Positions 7,565 through 15,760 of a stretch of DNA of 64,000 nt are shown here, in pieces. The notes beneath the pieces are model-generated. The model was given only the letters and a program-made list of their open reading frames with translations. It ran no database searches and was not told the DNA's origin. The DNA comes from Desulfurococcaceae archaeon (lineage in GTDB: Archaea; Thermoproteota; Thermoprotei_A; Sulfolobales; Desulfurococcaceae): the NCBI GenBank assembly GCA_023269825.1, contig JAGDWI010000001.1, positions 306,492 to 370,491 on the forward strand. Reading direction: 5' to 3'. Positions within the stretch are counted from its first letter, which is position 1. Every line of letters begins with the position of its first letter. The position numbers were made by a program, and so were the translations under genes.

Positions 7565-9313
7565 ATGAGTAAAACCGAGTTAGAGAAAGCTAAAGCATTC
7601 GTGTTAAACACTGGGAGGTCATTAATGCAGGGTATTAGCATGGAGGAGGAGAGTAAGTGGAGTAAGAAGTACTTTGACGCAGTAGCTGTTGTAGAAATGA
7701 ACCCTATTGATATCTCGAGTCTAGGAGTAAGAGACCGCGTTAAAGTATACAATGAGCATGGCTCAATCGTGTTAAGAGTGAAACCAAGCAACAATGTACC
7801 GCCTGGAACAATATTTATACCTATGGGTCCTTGGGCTAACATGTTGACTGACCCGGAGACAGATGGAACTGGGATGCCTAGATTGAAGGGAGTTAATGTA
7901 TTCGTTGAACCCACGGATGAACCTCTAACCAAACTAATTGATCTCCTTAAAGCACTTGGAGCTAAGCAACTAGAAGTATACATGGAGGATGCTCCGCTGA
8001 AAACAGGGGATAAGAAGGTTGTGGAGAACGTTGTGTGCCCCTTCTGCGGCGATTTATGCGATCACTTGACCATAGAAGTAGACGGTAACAAGGTAGTAAG
8101 AAACATAGGTGGTTGCGCCATATCTTCCGCAAAGTTCCTTAATTACCATAGACACAGGATATTGAGACCCTACATAAGAGAGCAGGGTAGACTAGTAGAA
8201 GTCGACTTAGATAAAGCAATAGATGCCGCCGCCGATATTCTCGCAGAATCAAAGTATCCATTGATTTTTGGACTAGCTAGTACGGACGTAGAGACAAATA
8301 GGTACGCAGTTGAATTAGCTGAATTAACACATGGTGTTGTTGACAATACATCCGTGTTCTGTCACGGGCCAACAGCGCTCGCTGTTCAGGAAGTTGGAGC
8401 CGTGAGGTACACGTTTGGAGTAGCAGTTCACTTAGCTGACTTAGTTATATTCTGGGGCTGTAACCCTCTTGAAGCTCATCCAAACCATGTCGCCAGAGTC
8501 GTTATGCGTGAAGGAAGGTTCGTGAGAGGGAGAAAGGAGAGAAAGATAGTGGTTGTTGATGCGAGGAGAACGCCGACAGCGAATTTAGCAGATTTATTTA
8601 TCCAGATCGAACCCGGAAGAGACTACGAGTTATTGACAGCGCTTAGAATGGCAATCAGGGATCTCGATATTGAGGCTCCGACAGTAGCTGGTGTACCGAG
8701 GGATAAAGTAGTAGAGTTAGCTGAAATGATGAGAACAACTAAGTACGGTGTAATATTCTTTGGCCTAGGTTTAACGATGACTGGTGCTAAGTACAAGAAC
8801 ATTGTAGCCGCGATTAAACTCGTCCAGGAGTTAAACGAGTGGACAAAGTTCGGTATCTTACCGATGAGAGGCCACTACAATGTCGCGGGTTCGAATCAAG
8901 TATCATTGTGGACAACTGGTTATCCATACGCTGTCGACTATGCTAGAGGCTTTCCGAGAATGATTATCGGTATGACGAGCGCAACTGACCTATTGAGTAA
9001 TGGTGATGTAGATGCAGCACTAATAATCGCTAGTGATCCAGTTGCTCATCTCCCAAGGAAAGCCGTTGAGCACTTATCGAAGATACCGGTGATAGTTATT
9101 GATGCAAAGTGGTCTCTAACCACAGCGTTCGCGGACGTGATCATCCCCGGTGCATATGTTGGAATAGAGTGCGAGGGTTCAGCTTATAGATTAGATGAAG
9201 TACCCATCAGGTTGAAGAAAGTAGTTGATCCACCTCCATGTATCTTATGTGATTCAGAAGTCTTGAGGAAACTAGTTGAAAAAGTCAAAGCTAAGAAAGG
9301 TGTGAGTTCATGA
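7565..9313 (+). CDS. fwdB: Formylmethanofuran dehydrogenase, fused D and B subunits
   Basis: A 582-residue natural fusion. Residues about 8-125 are the FwdD molybdopterin-dinucleotide-binding domain (LNTGRSLMQG, FIPMGPWANM, TGMPRLKG). Residues about 155-575 are FwdB, the catalytic molybdenum/tungsten subunit that reduces CO2 to formate or does the reverse. The [4Fe-4S] ligands are visible as Cys158, Cys161, Cys165 and Cys184. Cys266 in CHGPTA is the expected metal ligand, a cysteine rather than selenocysteine. ATG at 7565 is chosen over an in-frame GTG at 7541 because GGGAGGAG lies at 7552-7559. The retained cofactor residues set it apart from bacterial FhcB, which has lost them. The stop overlaps the fwdA start (ATGA). 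Confidence 0.93.
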   Translation: MSKTELEKAKAFVLNTGRSLMQGISMEEESKWSKKYFDAVAVVEMNPIDISSLGVRDRVKVYNEHGSIVLRVKPSNNVPPGTIFIPMGPWANMLTDPETDGTGMPRLKGVNVFVEPTDEPLTKLIDLLKALGAKQLEVYMEDAPLKTGDKKVVENVVCPFCGDLCDHLTIEVDGNKVVRNIGGCAISSAKFLNYHRHRILRPYIREQGRLVEVDLDKAIDAAADILAESKYPLIFGLASTDVETNRYAVELAELTHGVVDNTSVFCHGPTALAVQEVGAVRYTFGVAVHLADLVIFWGCNPLEAHPNHVARVVMREGRFVRGRKERKIVVVDARRTPTANLADLFIQIEPGRDYELLTALRMAIRDLDIEAPTVAGVPRDKVVELAEMMRTTKYGVIFFGLGLTMTGAKYKNIVAAIKLVQELNEWTKFGILPMRGHYNVAGSNQVSLWTTGYPYAVDYARGFPRMIIGMTSATDLLSNGDVDAALIIASDPVAHLPRKAVEHLSKIPVIVIDAKWSLTTAFADVIIPGAYVGIECEGSAYRLDEVPIRLKKVVDPPPCILCDSEVLRKLVEKVKAKKGVSS

Positions 9314-11034
9314 GTGAGATCCTCATCAAAAACGGCATTGTATTCGACCCCCTCAATGGAATAAACGGAGAAACACTCGACATAGCCGTAAAAAACGGCA
9401 AGATAGTTGATCTCTCCCAAATCAATCCTAGTACGGCACTAGTAATAGATGCTAAAGGTAAAGTAGTAATGCCGGGAGGCATAGATATACATAGTCACAT
9501 AGCTGGAGCGAAGGTGAATATCGGTAGGCTGATGAGGCCTGAAGACCATTACTTAACGAATAAACCGCACAAACTACCGATTCGACGAGCGGAAACAGGT
9601 TTAACAGTACCAAATGTTTTCAGAATAGGATACGATTATGCTAGAATGGGTTACACGCTAGTCGTAGAGCCTGCGACTCCGCCAATTAAAACTAGGCATA
9701 CGCACGAGGAACTAGATGATATACCAATAATTGATAAAGCCGCCTTCCTACTAGTTGACTCTAACTGGTTGGCGTTAGATTTGATTACAATGGGTTCAAG
9801 GGAACTGCTTGCAAGTTATTTAGCTTGGTTATTATCCACTACTAAGACTTATTCTCTGAAATTAGTTGACCCCGGTTCCGATATAACCTGGGTTTTAACG
9901 GGTAGAGGTATAGATATAGATGACCAAATCCCAGCATACAATATAACCCCCAGAGACATCATTAGGGAAATGGGTTACGCTGCTCAATTACTGGACCTGC
10001 CTCATAAACTACATATTCACTGTAATAGGTTAGGTTACCCAGGCAACTACTTAACAACTATTAAAACAATGGATATAACGAAAGATATTCCGAGATTAAG
10101 TGATACACCAGTTTTACATGTTACTCATGTTCAGTTCACAGGTTATAAGGGTGATTGCTGGTCAACTCTTGAAAGCGGCGGTGAAGACATAGCTAAAACA
10201 CTGAGAGCAAATCCCCATGTTACACTGGATCTAGGTCAAGTTATTCTTGGTAGACCTTCTACGACGATGACTGCTGATGCTCCATTCGAGTACGTATTGT
10301 ATCATTTAACTAGGTGGAAGTGGGTTAACGCAGACACTGAGGTTGAATCAGCAGCTGGTATCGTACCATATGCTTATAAGAAGCGAAGCTATGTGAACAC
10401 TATTCAGTGGGTTATAGGATTAGAGATTGCGTTGTTAACAAGTGATCCCTGGAGAGTGATACCAACCACTGATCACCCTAACGCTGGGCCATTCAAAGAC
10501 TACCCCGTTATGTTTTCGTGGCTTATTAGTAGGAGAGCGCGCGAAGAATTAATGAAGGAGGTTAATCAACGTGCTCTAAGAAAAGCTGTTCTACCAGCGC
10601 TAGAAACAGAGTTCACACTATATGATTTAGCGATTATGACGAGAGCAGCACCAGCTAAACTACTTGGTTTAGGCAAGTTTAAAGGGCACTTAGGTATTGG
10701 AGCCGATGCGGACATAGCTATTTATGATTTAAATCCGAAGGAAGTAGATCCGAGCAGAGAATACGAGAAATTCGTGAAATCATTTAAGAGAGCCTGGCTG
10801 GTGATCAAGGGAGGGGAAATAGTTGTCAAAGAAGGAGAAATCGTTAAGACAGTGTATGGTAAAACCTATTACGCTGAACCAGAAATACCAGTCGAGTTGA
10901 AGAAAGAGCTGGAAGCATTCCTCGCGAAAAAATTCAAGGAATACTACTCGATCACAAAGGATTCCTTCATAATAAGAGAACATGAACTAAGGAACCCGGT
11001 GAAAATACCCTTGGAAACCAGGATCAAGGGGTGA
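9310..11034 (+). CDS. fwdA: Formylmethanofuran dehydrogenase subunit A
   Basis: A 574-residue amidohydrolase-fold subunit that condenses formate with methanofuran, or hydrolyses formylmethanofuran, at a binuclear zinc site. Metal-site motifs are visible: DIHSH with His61 and His63, HIHCN and HVTHVQ for further histidines, and TTDHPN with Asp388. Length is close to the usual 570 or so. It overlaps fwdDB by four bases and fwdC by four bases, so translation is probably coupled. In known complexes FwdA receives formate through a tunnel from FwdB. The residues needed for this half-reaction look intact. Confidence 0.94.
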   Translation: MSEILIKNGIVFDPLNGINGETLDIAVKNGKIVDLSQINPSTALVIDAKGKVVMPGGIDIHSHIAGAKVNIGRLMRPEDHYLTNKPHKLPIRRAETGLTVPNVFRIGYDYARMGYTLVVEPATPPIKTRHTHEELDDIPIIDKAAFLLVDSNWLALDLITMGSRELLASYLAWLLSTTKTYSLKLVDPGSDITWVLTGRGIDIDDQIPAYNITPRDIIREMGYAAQLLDLPHKLHIHCNRLGYPGNYLTTIKTMDITKDIPRLSDTPVLHVTHVQFTGYKGDCWSTLESGGEDIAKTLRANPHVTLDLGQVILGRPSTTMTADAPFEYVLYHLTRWKWVNADTEVESAAGIVPYAYKKRSYVNTIQWVIGLEIALLTSDPWRVIPTTDHPNAGPFKDYPVMFSWLISRRAREELMKEVNQRALRKAVLPALETEFTLYDLAIMTRAAPAKLLGLGKFKGHLGIGADADIAIYDLNPKEVDPSREYEKFVKSFKRAWLVIKGGEIVVKEGEIVKTVYGKTYYAEPEIPVELKKELEAFLAKKFKEYYSITKDSFIIREHELRNPVKIPLETRIKG

Positions 11035-11906
11035 TTGAGTTGTCTACAGCCACTTACTCCCTATACTTCAAAACTAAACCCATGGTTTTAATTGATGCTA
11101 GGCACTTAACACCAGACGAATTCGCTGGGAAAAAACTAACAGTTATAAAGAACACGGTTATACGGGAAGGAGGAAGAAAAACTAGTCTAAGCGAATTATT
11201 CGACATCGAGGGACCCGAAGTAGCACCAAGCGATCCAGCGCAAATAACGATAATCTTTGAAACAGGATCCAACAAGCTATGTTTCATCGGCTACAAGATG
11301 AGTAAGGGGAAAATAATAGTAAAAGGCGACGCGGGCCACCTAGTGGGCTACAAAATGAAAGGAGGCAGTATACTGGTTGAAGGAAATGCAAGAGACTATG
11401 TTGGTGCAAAAATGAGGGATGGTACAATAGAAATCCGCGGAAACGTTGGGCACAGGCTAGGCGGGAAACTACTCGGAGAAAAACCAGGTAAAGGTATGAG
11501 AGGAGGGACAATAATTGTTCACGGCAACGCTGGGTCAGAGATAGGGGTTGGTATGGAGAAAGGATTCATACTAGTTGAAGGAAACGCGGGTAATTTAACC
11601 GGATCAGATATTATCGGAGGAAGCATAGTTGTTAAAGGAGACAGTGGCATATATCCAGGCGCTGGGATGATTGGAGGAAGAATAATAATAGGTGGAAGAG
11701 TGGAAGCATTATTACCTAGTTTCTATGTTGATTCATTTATACCATCTATTTCAGTTAAGGGAATAAAATTCGATAAACCATTCATGGTTTTCCTCGGAGA
11801 CGTAGTCGTGGGAGGAAAAGGCTTACTATACCTCTCATATAATGAAAACACTGGATTATTAGAGTACTATAGATCATTAATTGAGGAAAGAGGTGTAGAA
11901 GTTTGA
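11031..11906 (+). CDS. fwdC: Formylmethanofuran dehydrogenase subunit C
   Basis: A 291-residue structural subunit resembling the C-terminal beta-helix of glutamate synthase. Successive repeats of the form GG-x-I-x-V-x-G-x-A/D-x-G are visible from about residue 85 to 230 (for example GGSILVEGNA, GGTIIVHGNA, GGSIVVKGD). In characterised complexes FwdC binds both the A and B subunits. The start is either GTG 11031, overlapping fwdA, or TTG 11040, which sits better behind AAGGGGTGA. The stop overlaps the TTG of mch. FwdE, F, G and H are absent nearby, so the electron-transfer partner is not identified. Confidence 0.92.
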   Translation: MIELSTATYSLYFKTKPMVLIDARHLTPDEFAGKKLTVIKNTVIREGGRKTSLSELFDIEGPEVAPSDPAQITIIFETGSNKLCFIGYKMSKGKIIVKGDAGHLVGYKMKGGSILVEGNARDYVGAKMRDGTIEIRGNVGHRLGGKLLGEKPGKGMRGGTIIVHGNAGSEIGVGMEKGFILVEGNAGNLTGSDIIGGSIVVKGDSGIYPGAGMIGGRIIIGGRVEALLPSFYVDSFIPSISVKGIKFDKPFMVFLGDVVVGGKGLLYLSYNENTGLLEYYRSLIEERGVEV

Positions 11907-12859
11907 GTATATCTATGAATAAATTAGCTGTTAAACTAGTCAACGAAATGTTATCTAGGGAAAAAGAACTTGAAGTTACGAGTACGAAGATAGCTGGAGC
12001 AACAATAATTGATGCAGGTATAAAAACACGTTCAAGTTTTGAAGCAGGAGTATATGTGTCGAGAATATGTCTTGGAGGATTAGCGAGAGTTTCAATCACA
12101 GGCTATAAAATCGACGACTACCATATACCGGCGGTTGAGGTTTCAACAGATCACCCGGTGGAAGCATGTTTAGCTTCTCAACTAGCGGGTTGGAGAATAA
12201 ACGTTAAAGAATTCTTCGCTAATGGAAGTGGCCCCGCTAGAGCACTAGCTCGAAAACCCAAGAAATTATTTGAGAGAATAGGTTACAGCGAGGAATCCGA
12301 TGAAGCCGTATTAGTCCTAGAAACAGACAAATACCCAGATGAAGAAGTAGTTAGATACATTAGTGGCGAAGCAAAGATTAAGCCTGATAACTTGTACTTA
12401 GTACTAGTTTCACCTTCAAGCTTAGCTGGCACCGTGCAAGTTAGTGCCCGAATAGTTGAGACAGGGATATTTAAACTCGATACTTTGGGTTTCAATTTAA
12501 AAACCATTGTTTACGGTTACGGAGTATGTCCTGTTGCACCTTTACACGTTAACGCGTTGAAAATGGCCGGTAGATCAAACGATATGTTACTATATGGGGG
12601 AGTAACTTACTATATAGTAGATTACCCCGATGACGCTAAACTAATTGAATATGTGAGTAAAACACCTAGTATATCTTCAAAAGACTACGGTAAATCCTTC
12701 ACTGAACTAGTTGACCAGTATGGATGGGATTTCCTATATAAAGTTGATCCATCAATCTTCGCTCCAGCAGTTGTTATTATTAATAACACTAGAACCGGTA
12801 ACACGTTGTTCTCGGGTAAAATAAACTACGAGCTCCTCAGGAAAGCGTTAACTAGTTAG
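11903..12859 (+). CDS. mch: Methenyl-H4MPT cyclohydrolase
   Basis: This cytosolic enzyme interconverts formyl-H4MPT and methenyl-H4MPT, linking Ftr to MtdB. The 318-residue length is typical. Family stretches seen include LGGLARVSI, VEVSTDHPVEACLASQLAGW near residues 80-98, NGSGPARAL, YGYGVCPVAPLH and LLYGGVTYY. The TTG start at 11903 overlaps the fwdC stop and has GAGGTG seven bases upstream; an ATG at 11915 is the alternative. It is the last gene of the ftr-fwd-mch operon, ending three bases before the convergent ligase gene. Confidence 0.94.
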   Translation: MSISMNKLAVKLVNEMLSREKELEVTSTKIAGATIIDAGIKTRSSFEAGVYVSRICLGGLARVSITGYKIDDYHIPAVEVSTDHPVEACLASQLAGWRINVKEFFANGSGPARALARKPKKLFERIGYSEESDEAVLVLETDKYPDEEVVRYISGEAKIKPDNLYLVLVSPSSLAGTVQVSARIVETGIFKLDTLGFNLKTIVYGYGVCPVAPLHVNALKMAGRSNDMLLYGGVTYYIVDYPDDAKLIEYVSKTPSISSKDYGKSFTELVDQYGWDFLYKVDPSIFAPAVVIINNTRTGNTLFSGKINYELLRKALTS

Positions 12860-12862
12860 TTT

Positions 12863-13765
12863 TTATTTTTTAGCTCTGCTTACAACATACTTCACAATCT
12901 CCAAGGCTATGTCTATGTCAGGGTGAACGCTCTGTAAACCATGCCATCCGGGTTGACTATTAACTTCGAGTATATACAAATTATCCCTTGTTCTAACTAT
13001 GTCGACTCCAGCTATTTCGCATTCAAGTACTTTAGCAGCTCTAATAGCTAAATCTTCAACCTCTGGTTCAACCTTCTTCAATGGTATTGGAGCACCTCCC
13101 CTAGCGATATTGGTTTTCCAGGATCCAGCGGGAGCCTTCCTAATCATAGCGGCTAGTACCTCGTAGCCTAATACGAATACACGTATATCTTCTCCGCGAT
13201 GCTCAATATACTCTTGAAGATAAACTGTGTGTCCAGTGAATTGTAAAGACCGCGTGGCCTCCCACATTACGTCACGGTCGTTTAGAATAAACCGAGTTGA
13301 ACCATGGCCTCTTGATCCAAACATAGGTTTTAAAACAATAAACTTTGAACCCAGAAGATCGACTTTTCTGAGAGCTAGATTCGAGCGCTCGCTCACAATT
13401 GTCTTTGGGACAGGTAACCCATGCTTCTTCAATTCATGTAGTGACCTGAATTTATCCACGCATTTTTCAATGGCTGAGGGCTTATTGAAGACAGGCACTC
13501 CTTGATCTTGTATGGCATATAGTAGATCTATTCTATATATAGCTTGGTCGAGGCTTACTCTGCCAAACGGCCTAATGATTACTGCTGATAAATAATCCAC
13601 GATATCTATGTCGTCTATGTAAACCCTTAAGCGATCATGATCTATAAAGGACAAAACGTCCCTAAATCTGAAACAGAATGGCTTATGATTCAATGATTCA
13701 ATAGCTCTAACGAGATTTCGGGAAGCCCACCCATTAGGGTTCCTCGTCAAAATCCCTATATTCAA
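12863..13765 (-). CDS. RimK-family ATP-grasp glutamate ligase, probably MptN (H4MPT) or CofF (F420)
   Basis: A roughly 300-residue ATP-grasp enzyme. The sequence shows a RimK-like N-terminal domain, a nucleotide-binding region (KFIVLKPMFGSRGHG), LQEYIEHRGEDIRVFVLG, and the metal-binding end ILEVNSQPGWHGLQ. Archaeal members add L-glutamate to tetrahydrosarcinapterin precursors (MptN) or to F420 (CofF). Next to mch, MptN is the more likely reading, but the two cannot be separated by eye. A TATA-like ATTAAATTTAAT around 13789-13800 predicts transcription from about 13770, so TTG at 13765 is preferred to the more upstream TTG at 13786. It converges on mch, with three bases between the stops. Confidence 0.78.
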   Translation of the reverse strand: MNIGILTRNPNGWASRNLVRAIESLNHKPFCFRFRDVLSFIDHDRLRVYIDDIDIVDYLSAVIIRPFGRVSLDQAIYRIDLLYAIQDQGVPVFNKPSAIEKCVDKFRSLHELKKHGLPVPKTIVSERSNLALRKVDLLGSKFIVLKPMFGSRGHGSTRFILNDRDVMWEATRSLQFTGHTVYLQEYIEHRGEDIRVFVLGYEVLAAMIRKAPAGSWKTNIARGGAPIPLKKVEPEVEDLAIRAAKVLECEIAGVDIVRTRDNLYILEVNSQPGWHGLQSVHPDIDIALEIVKYVVSRAKK

Positions 13766-13965
13766 AACAAGCACCCAGAACTGCAACCATTAAATTTAAT
13801 CCTACAATTGTTAACTCTTCTAGAGACTTATTAAATACTAAAACTTTTAACGATGAGTCGTGAATAATCAATAAGTTTTTAATTTACCTAGCTTTATTAA
13901 ACCCCTGTTTTTTTATAGTGATCCATTAAGGCATAATCCTTTAGAGCTATTGAGGTGTAGTAGTC

Positions 13966-14706
13966 ATTACGAGAATAATCTACGTTGAAGCGGAAAACAT
14001 TCCAGATGCGTGGGAGAAGTCACTTGTTCAACTCTCGGAGAAAGGATTAATCATTAACACAGAGTACGGTGAGAAATCCATTGATGCACCAGCTGTCATC
14101 TTAATTACATCTCCTTTCTCGGAGCCCAGAATACATCTCAAAGGAGTAGTAGCTGGATCACTTAAAGGCCTACTTGAATACGTTGACGAAGTCGTTAAAG
14201 GTACACATGATCATCTCGTAGAGAAATATGATTACACATATCACGAGAGATTATTCTCATATAGGCTTCCCTCTGGGGTAGTGATAAATCAAATTGAGAA
14301 AATCATCGAGAAACTCAAGAAAGCACCCTACTCGAGGAGAGCGCAGGCTATAACGTGGCAGCCATGGAAAGACCTTGACCTAGATCACCCTCCGTGCCTT
14401 CAGAGATGTTGGTTTAGAGTAATTGAAGGTAAGCTCGTAATGCACGTACATATGAGAAGTAATGATGCGTTTAAAGCAGCATTCATGAACATGTATGCTT
14501 TCACGGAGTTACAGAGGTATGTAGCTGAGCAAATTAAAGTAGAACCAGGATACTATATGCATGTTGCTGATTCTTACCACGTATATGAACGGGATTGGAA
14601 GTGGTTCAATAAATTCATTGAGCAAATAAAGAACGGTGAATCAAAGAAGAGGTGGATCACCACGCAAGAGTACCTTAAAAAATTAGAGTTAAGTAATATT
14701 GGTTGA
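13966..14706 (+). CDS. thyA: Methanogen-type thymidylate synthase, no AUG/GUG/UUG start visible
   Basis: This protein makes dTMP from dUMP and a methylene-pterin donor, presumably methylene-H4MPT here. The family is visible in the catalytic region DHPPCLQRCWFRV (nucleophile Cys144), in MRSNDAFKAAFMNMYAFTELQ, and in the end HVADSYHVYERDW. Coding sense continues well upstream of the first GTG (14281), through ENIPDAWEKSL and an alpha/beta segment typical of the family. The frame is closed by a stop at 13951. In that stretch there is no ATG, GTG or TTG, so ATT at 13966, eight bases after GAGGTG, is the best start. A one-base assembly error restoring GTG 13955 is possible. Confidence 0.82.
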   Translation: MTRIIYVEAENIPDAWEKSLVQLSEKGLIINTEYGEKSIDAPAVILITSPFSEPRIHLKGVVAGSLKGLLEYVDEVVKGTHDHLVEKYDYTYHERLFSYRLPSGVVINQIEKIIEKLKKAPYSRRAQAITWQPWKDLDLDHPPCLQRCWFRVIEGKLVMHVHMRSNDAFKAAFMNMYAFTELQRYVAEQIKVEPGYYMHVADSYHVYERDWKWFNKFIEQIKNGESKKRWITTQEYLKKLELSNIG

Positions 14707-14740
14707 ATACTAGTCATGCTTCAGGCAACTCCTCTAATAC

Positions 14741-15658
14741 TTAGCTAAGAAGTTTATCTATTTTTATCACTAAAGCAGGGTAATGCTTAATTTTATTCAT
14801 ATCCCTCCATTTTACTTTGTCAAAGCTAGTTCTATGCAGATTCTCCAGCATATCAATCGCGGTTCTACCTAAACCGTGACCCATTGATTTCTCAGCTATT
14901 CGCGCTATTTTAAGTATTCGAGGTAAACCCAGCCAGTAACCATCATACGCTACGGGTGTAGGGTACTCAGTGAACTTGTTTTTAAGCAATTTCCCCAATA
15001 TGTACCCTATACCTCCAAGATCTATAACGCCTTTAACGAACGAGGGCCTTGTGGATATCGCTAGCGAAGATAATTGCTTAGGTTTAAATGTTCTATCGGA
15101 ATCCACAAGCATAACGTTGACGTCTTTATCTATTGTTCTAACTATGTTTTCTCTAATTTCCCTAGCTACTTTATCAGCGTTCCTCAATGGTAGTGAAACG
15201 TAGTAGTACGGCAAGTTAGTGGTATCTACGCCGGCTTCAGAGTATGGTTTAATAAAGTGATGTAGCCCCCCATATTTCAATGATAGTTTCTTATGTGCAG
15301 CTAATTGCTCTAATGGAATTTCCTCGATTAATCGCAGGAATTCATCACCATGTATGAATAAACCATAGAGTACTCGGCTCCATAAATACGCGTTAATGAT
15401 TTTAGTAAAGTACTTGGAAAAAGCGTCTACTCTGATCACGCTTTCATCGTAAATATTCCCCATGGCGACTGAAACCGCTTTCTCAGAAATCACTAATATC
15501 GATCCATTATCTAAGTGTTTTTCATAATTATTGATAATGGCTTTAACTACACTGGTTCCCGGGAACCAGTACTTGAAGGGTTTTTTGACTACTCTTAGAT
15601 GTACGTATTGAACTCTCTTACTTCCAGGTGCTTCAGTGAAATGATTGCAGGTAATCAT
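14741..15658 (-). CDS. CofE-like F420-0:L-glutamate ligase family protein
   Basis: A 305-residue protein related to coenzyme F420-0:gamma-glutamyl ligase, which adds glutamates to F420-0 with GTP. Supporting stretches are NGSILVISEKAVSVAMG near residues 50-66, then GVDTTNLPYYYVSLPLRNADKVAREIRENI and VMLVDSDRTFKP. The metal and nucleotide positions appear only partly conserved relative to methanogen CofE (its usual TDTFGRPW is VDSDRTFKP here). Substrate could therefore be F420 or a related polyglutamylated cofactor. It lies between thyA and mtrH in the C1 region, convergent with thyA. Family assignment is good; exact reaction is not. Confidence 0.68.
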   Translation of the reverse strand: MITCNHFTEAPGSKRVQYVHLRVVKKPFKYWFPGTSVVKAIINNYEKHLDNGSILVISEKAVSVAMGNIYDESVIRVDAFSKYFTKIINAYLWSRVLYGLFIHGDEFLRLIEEIPLEQLAAHKKLSLKYGGLHHFIKPYSEAGVDTTNLPYYYVSLPLRNADKVAREIRENIVRTIDKDVNVMLVDSDRTFKPKQLSSLAISTRPSFVKGVIDLGGIGYILGKLLKNKFTEYPTPVAYDGYWLGLPRILKIARIAEKSMGHGLGRTAIDMLENLHRTSFDKVKWRDMNKIKHYPALVIKIDKLLS

Positions 15659-15760
15659 GCGTAAAAACCAATTCTCAATTTAAAGTGCTTGTACCTTGGA
15701 TTTCCATGGTTAAATTTGTTGTTGATTAAAAATAAAAATATTTAAGCTACTTGGCTTTAA

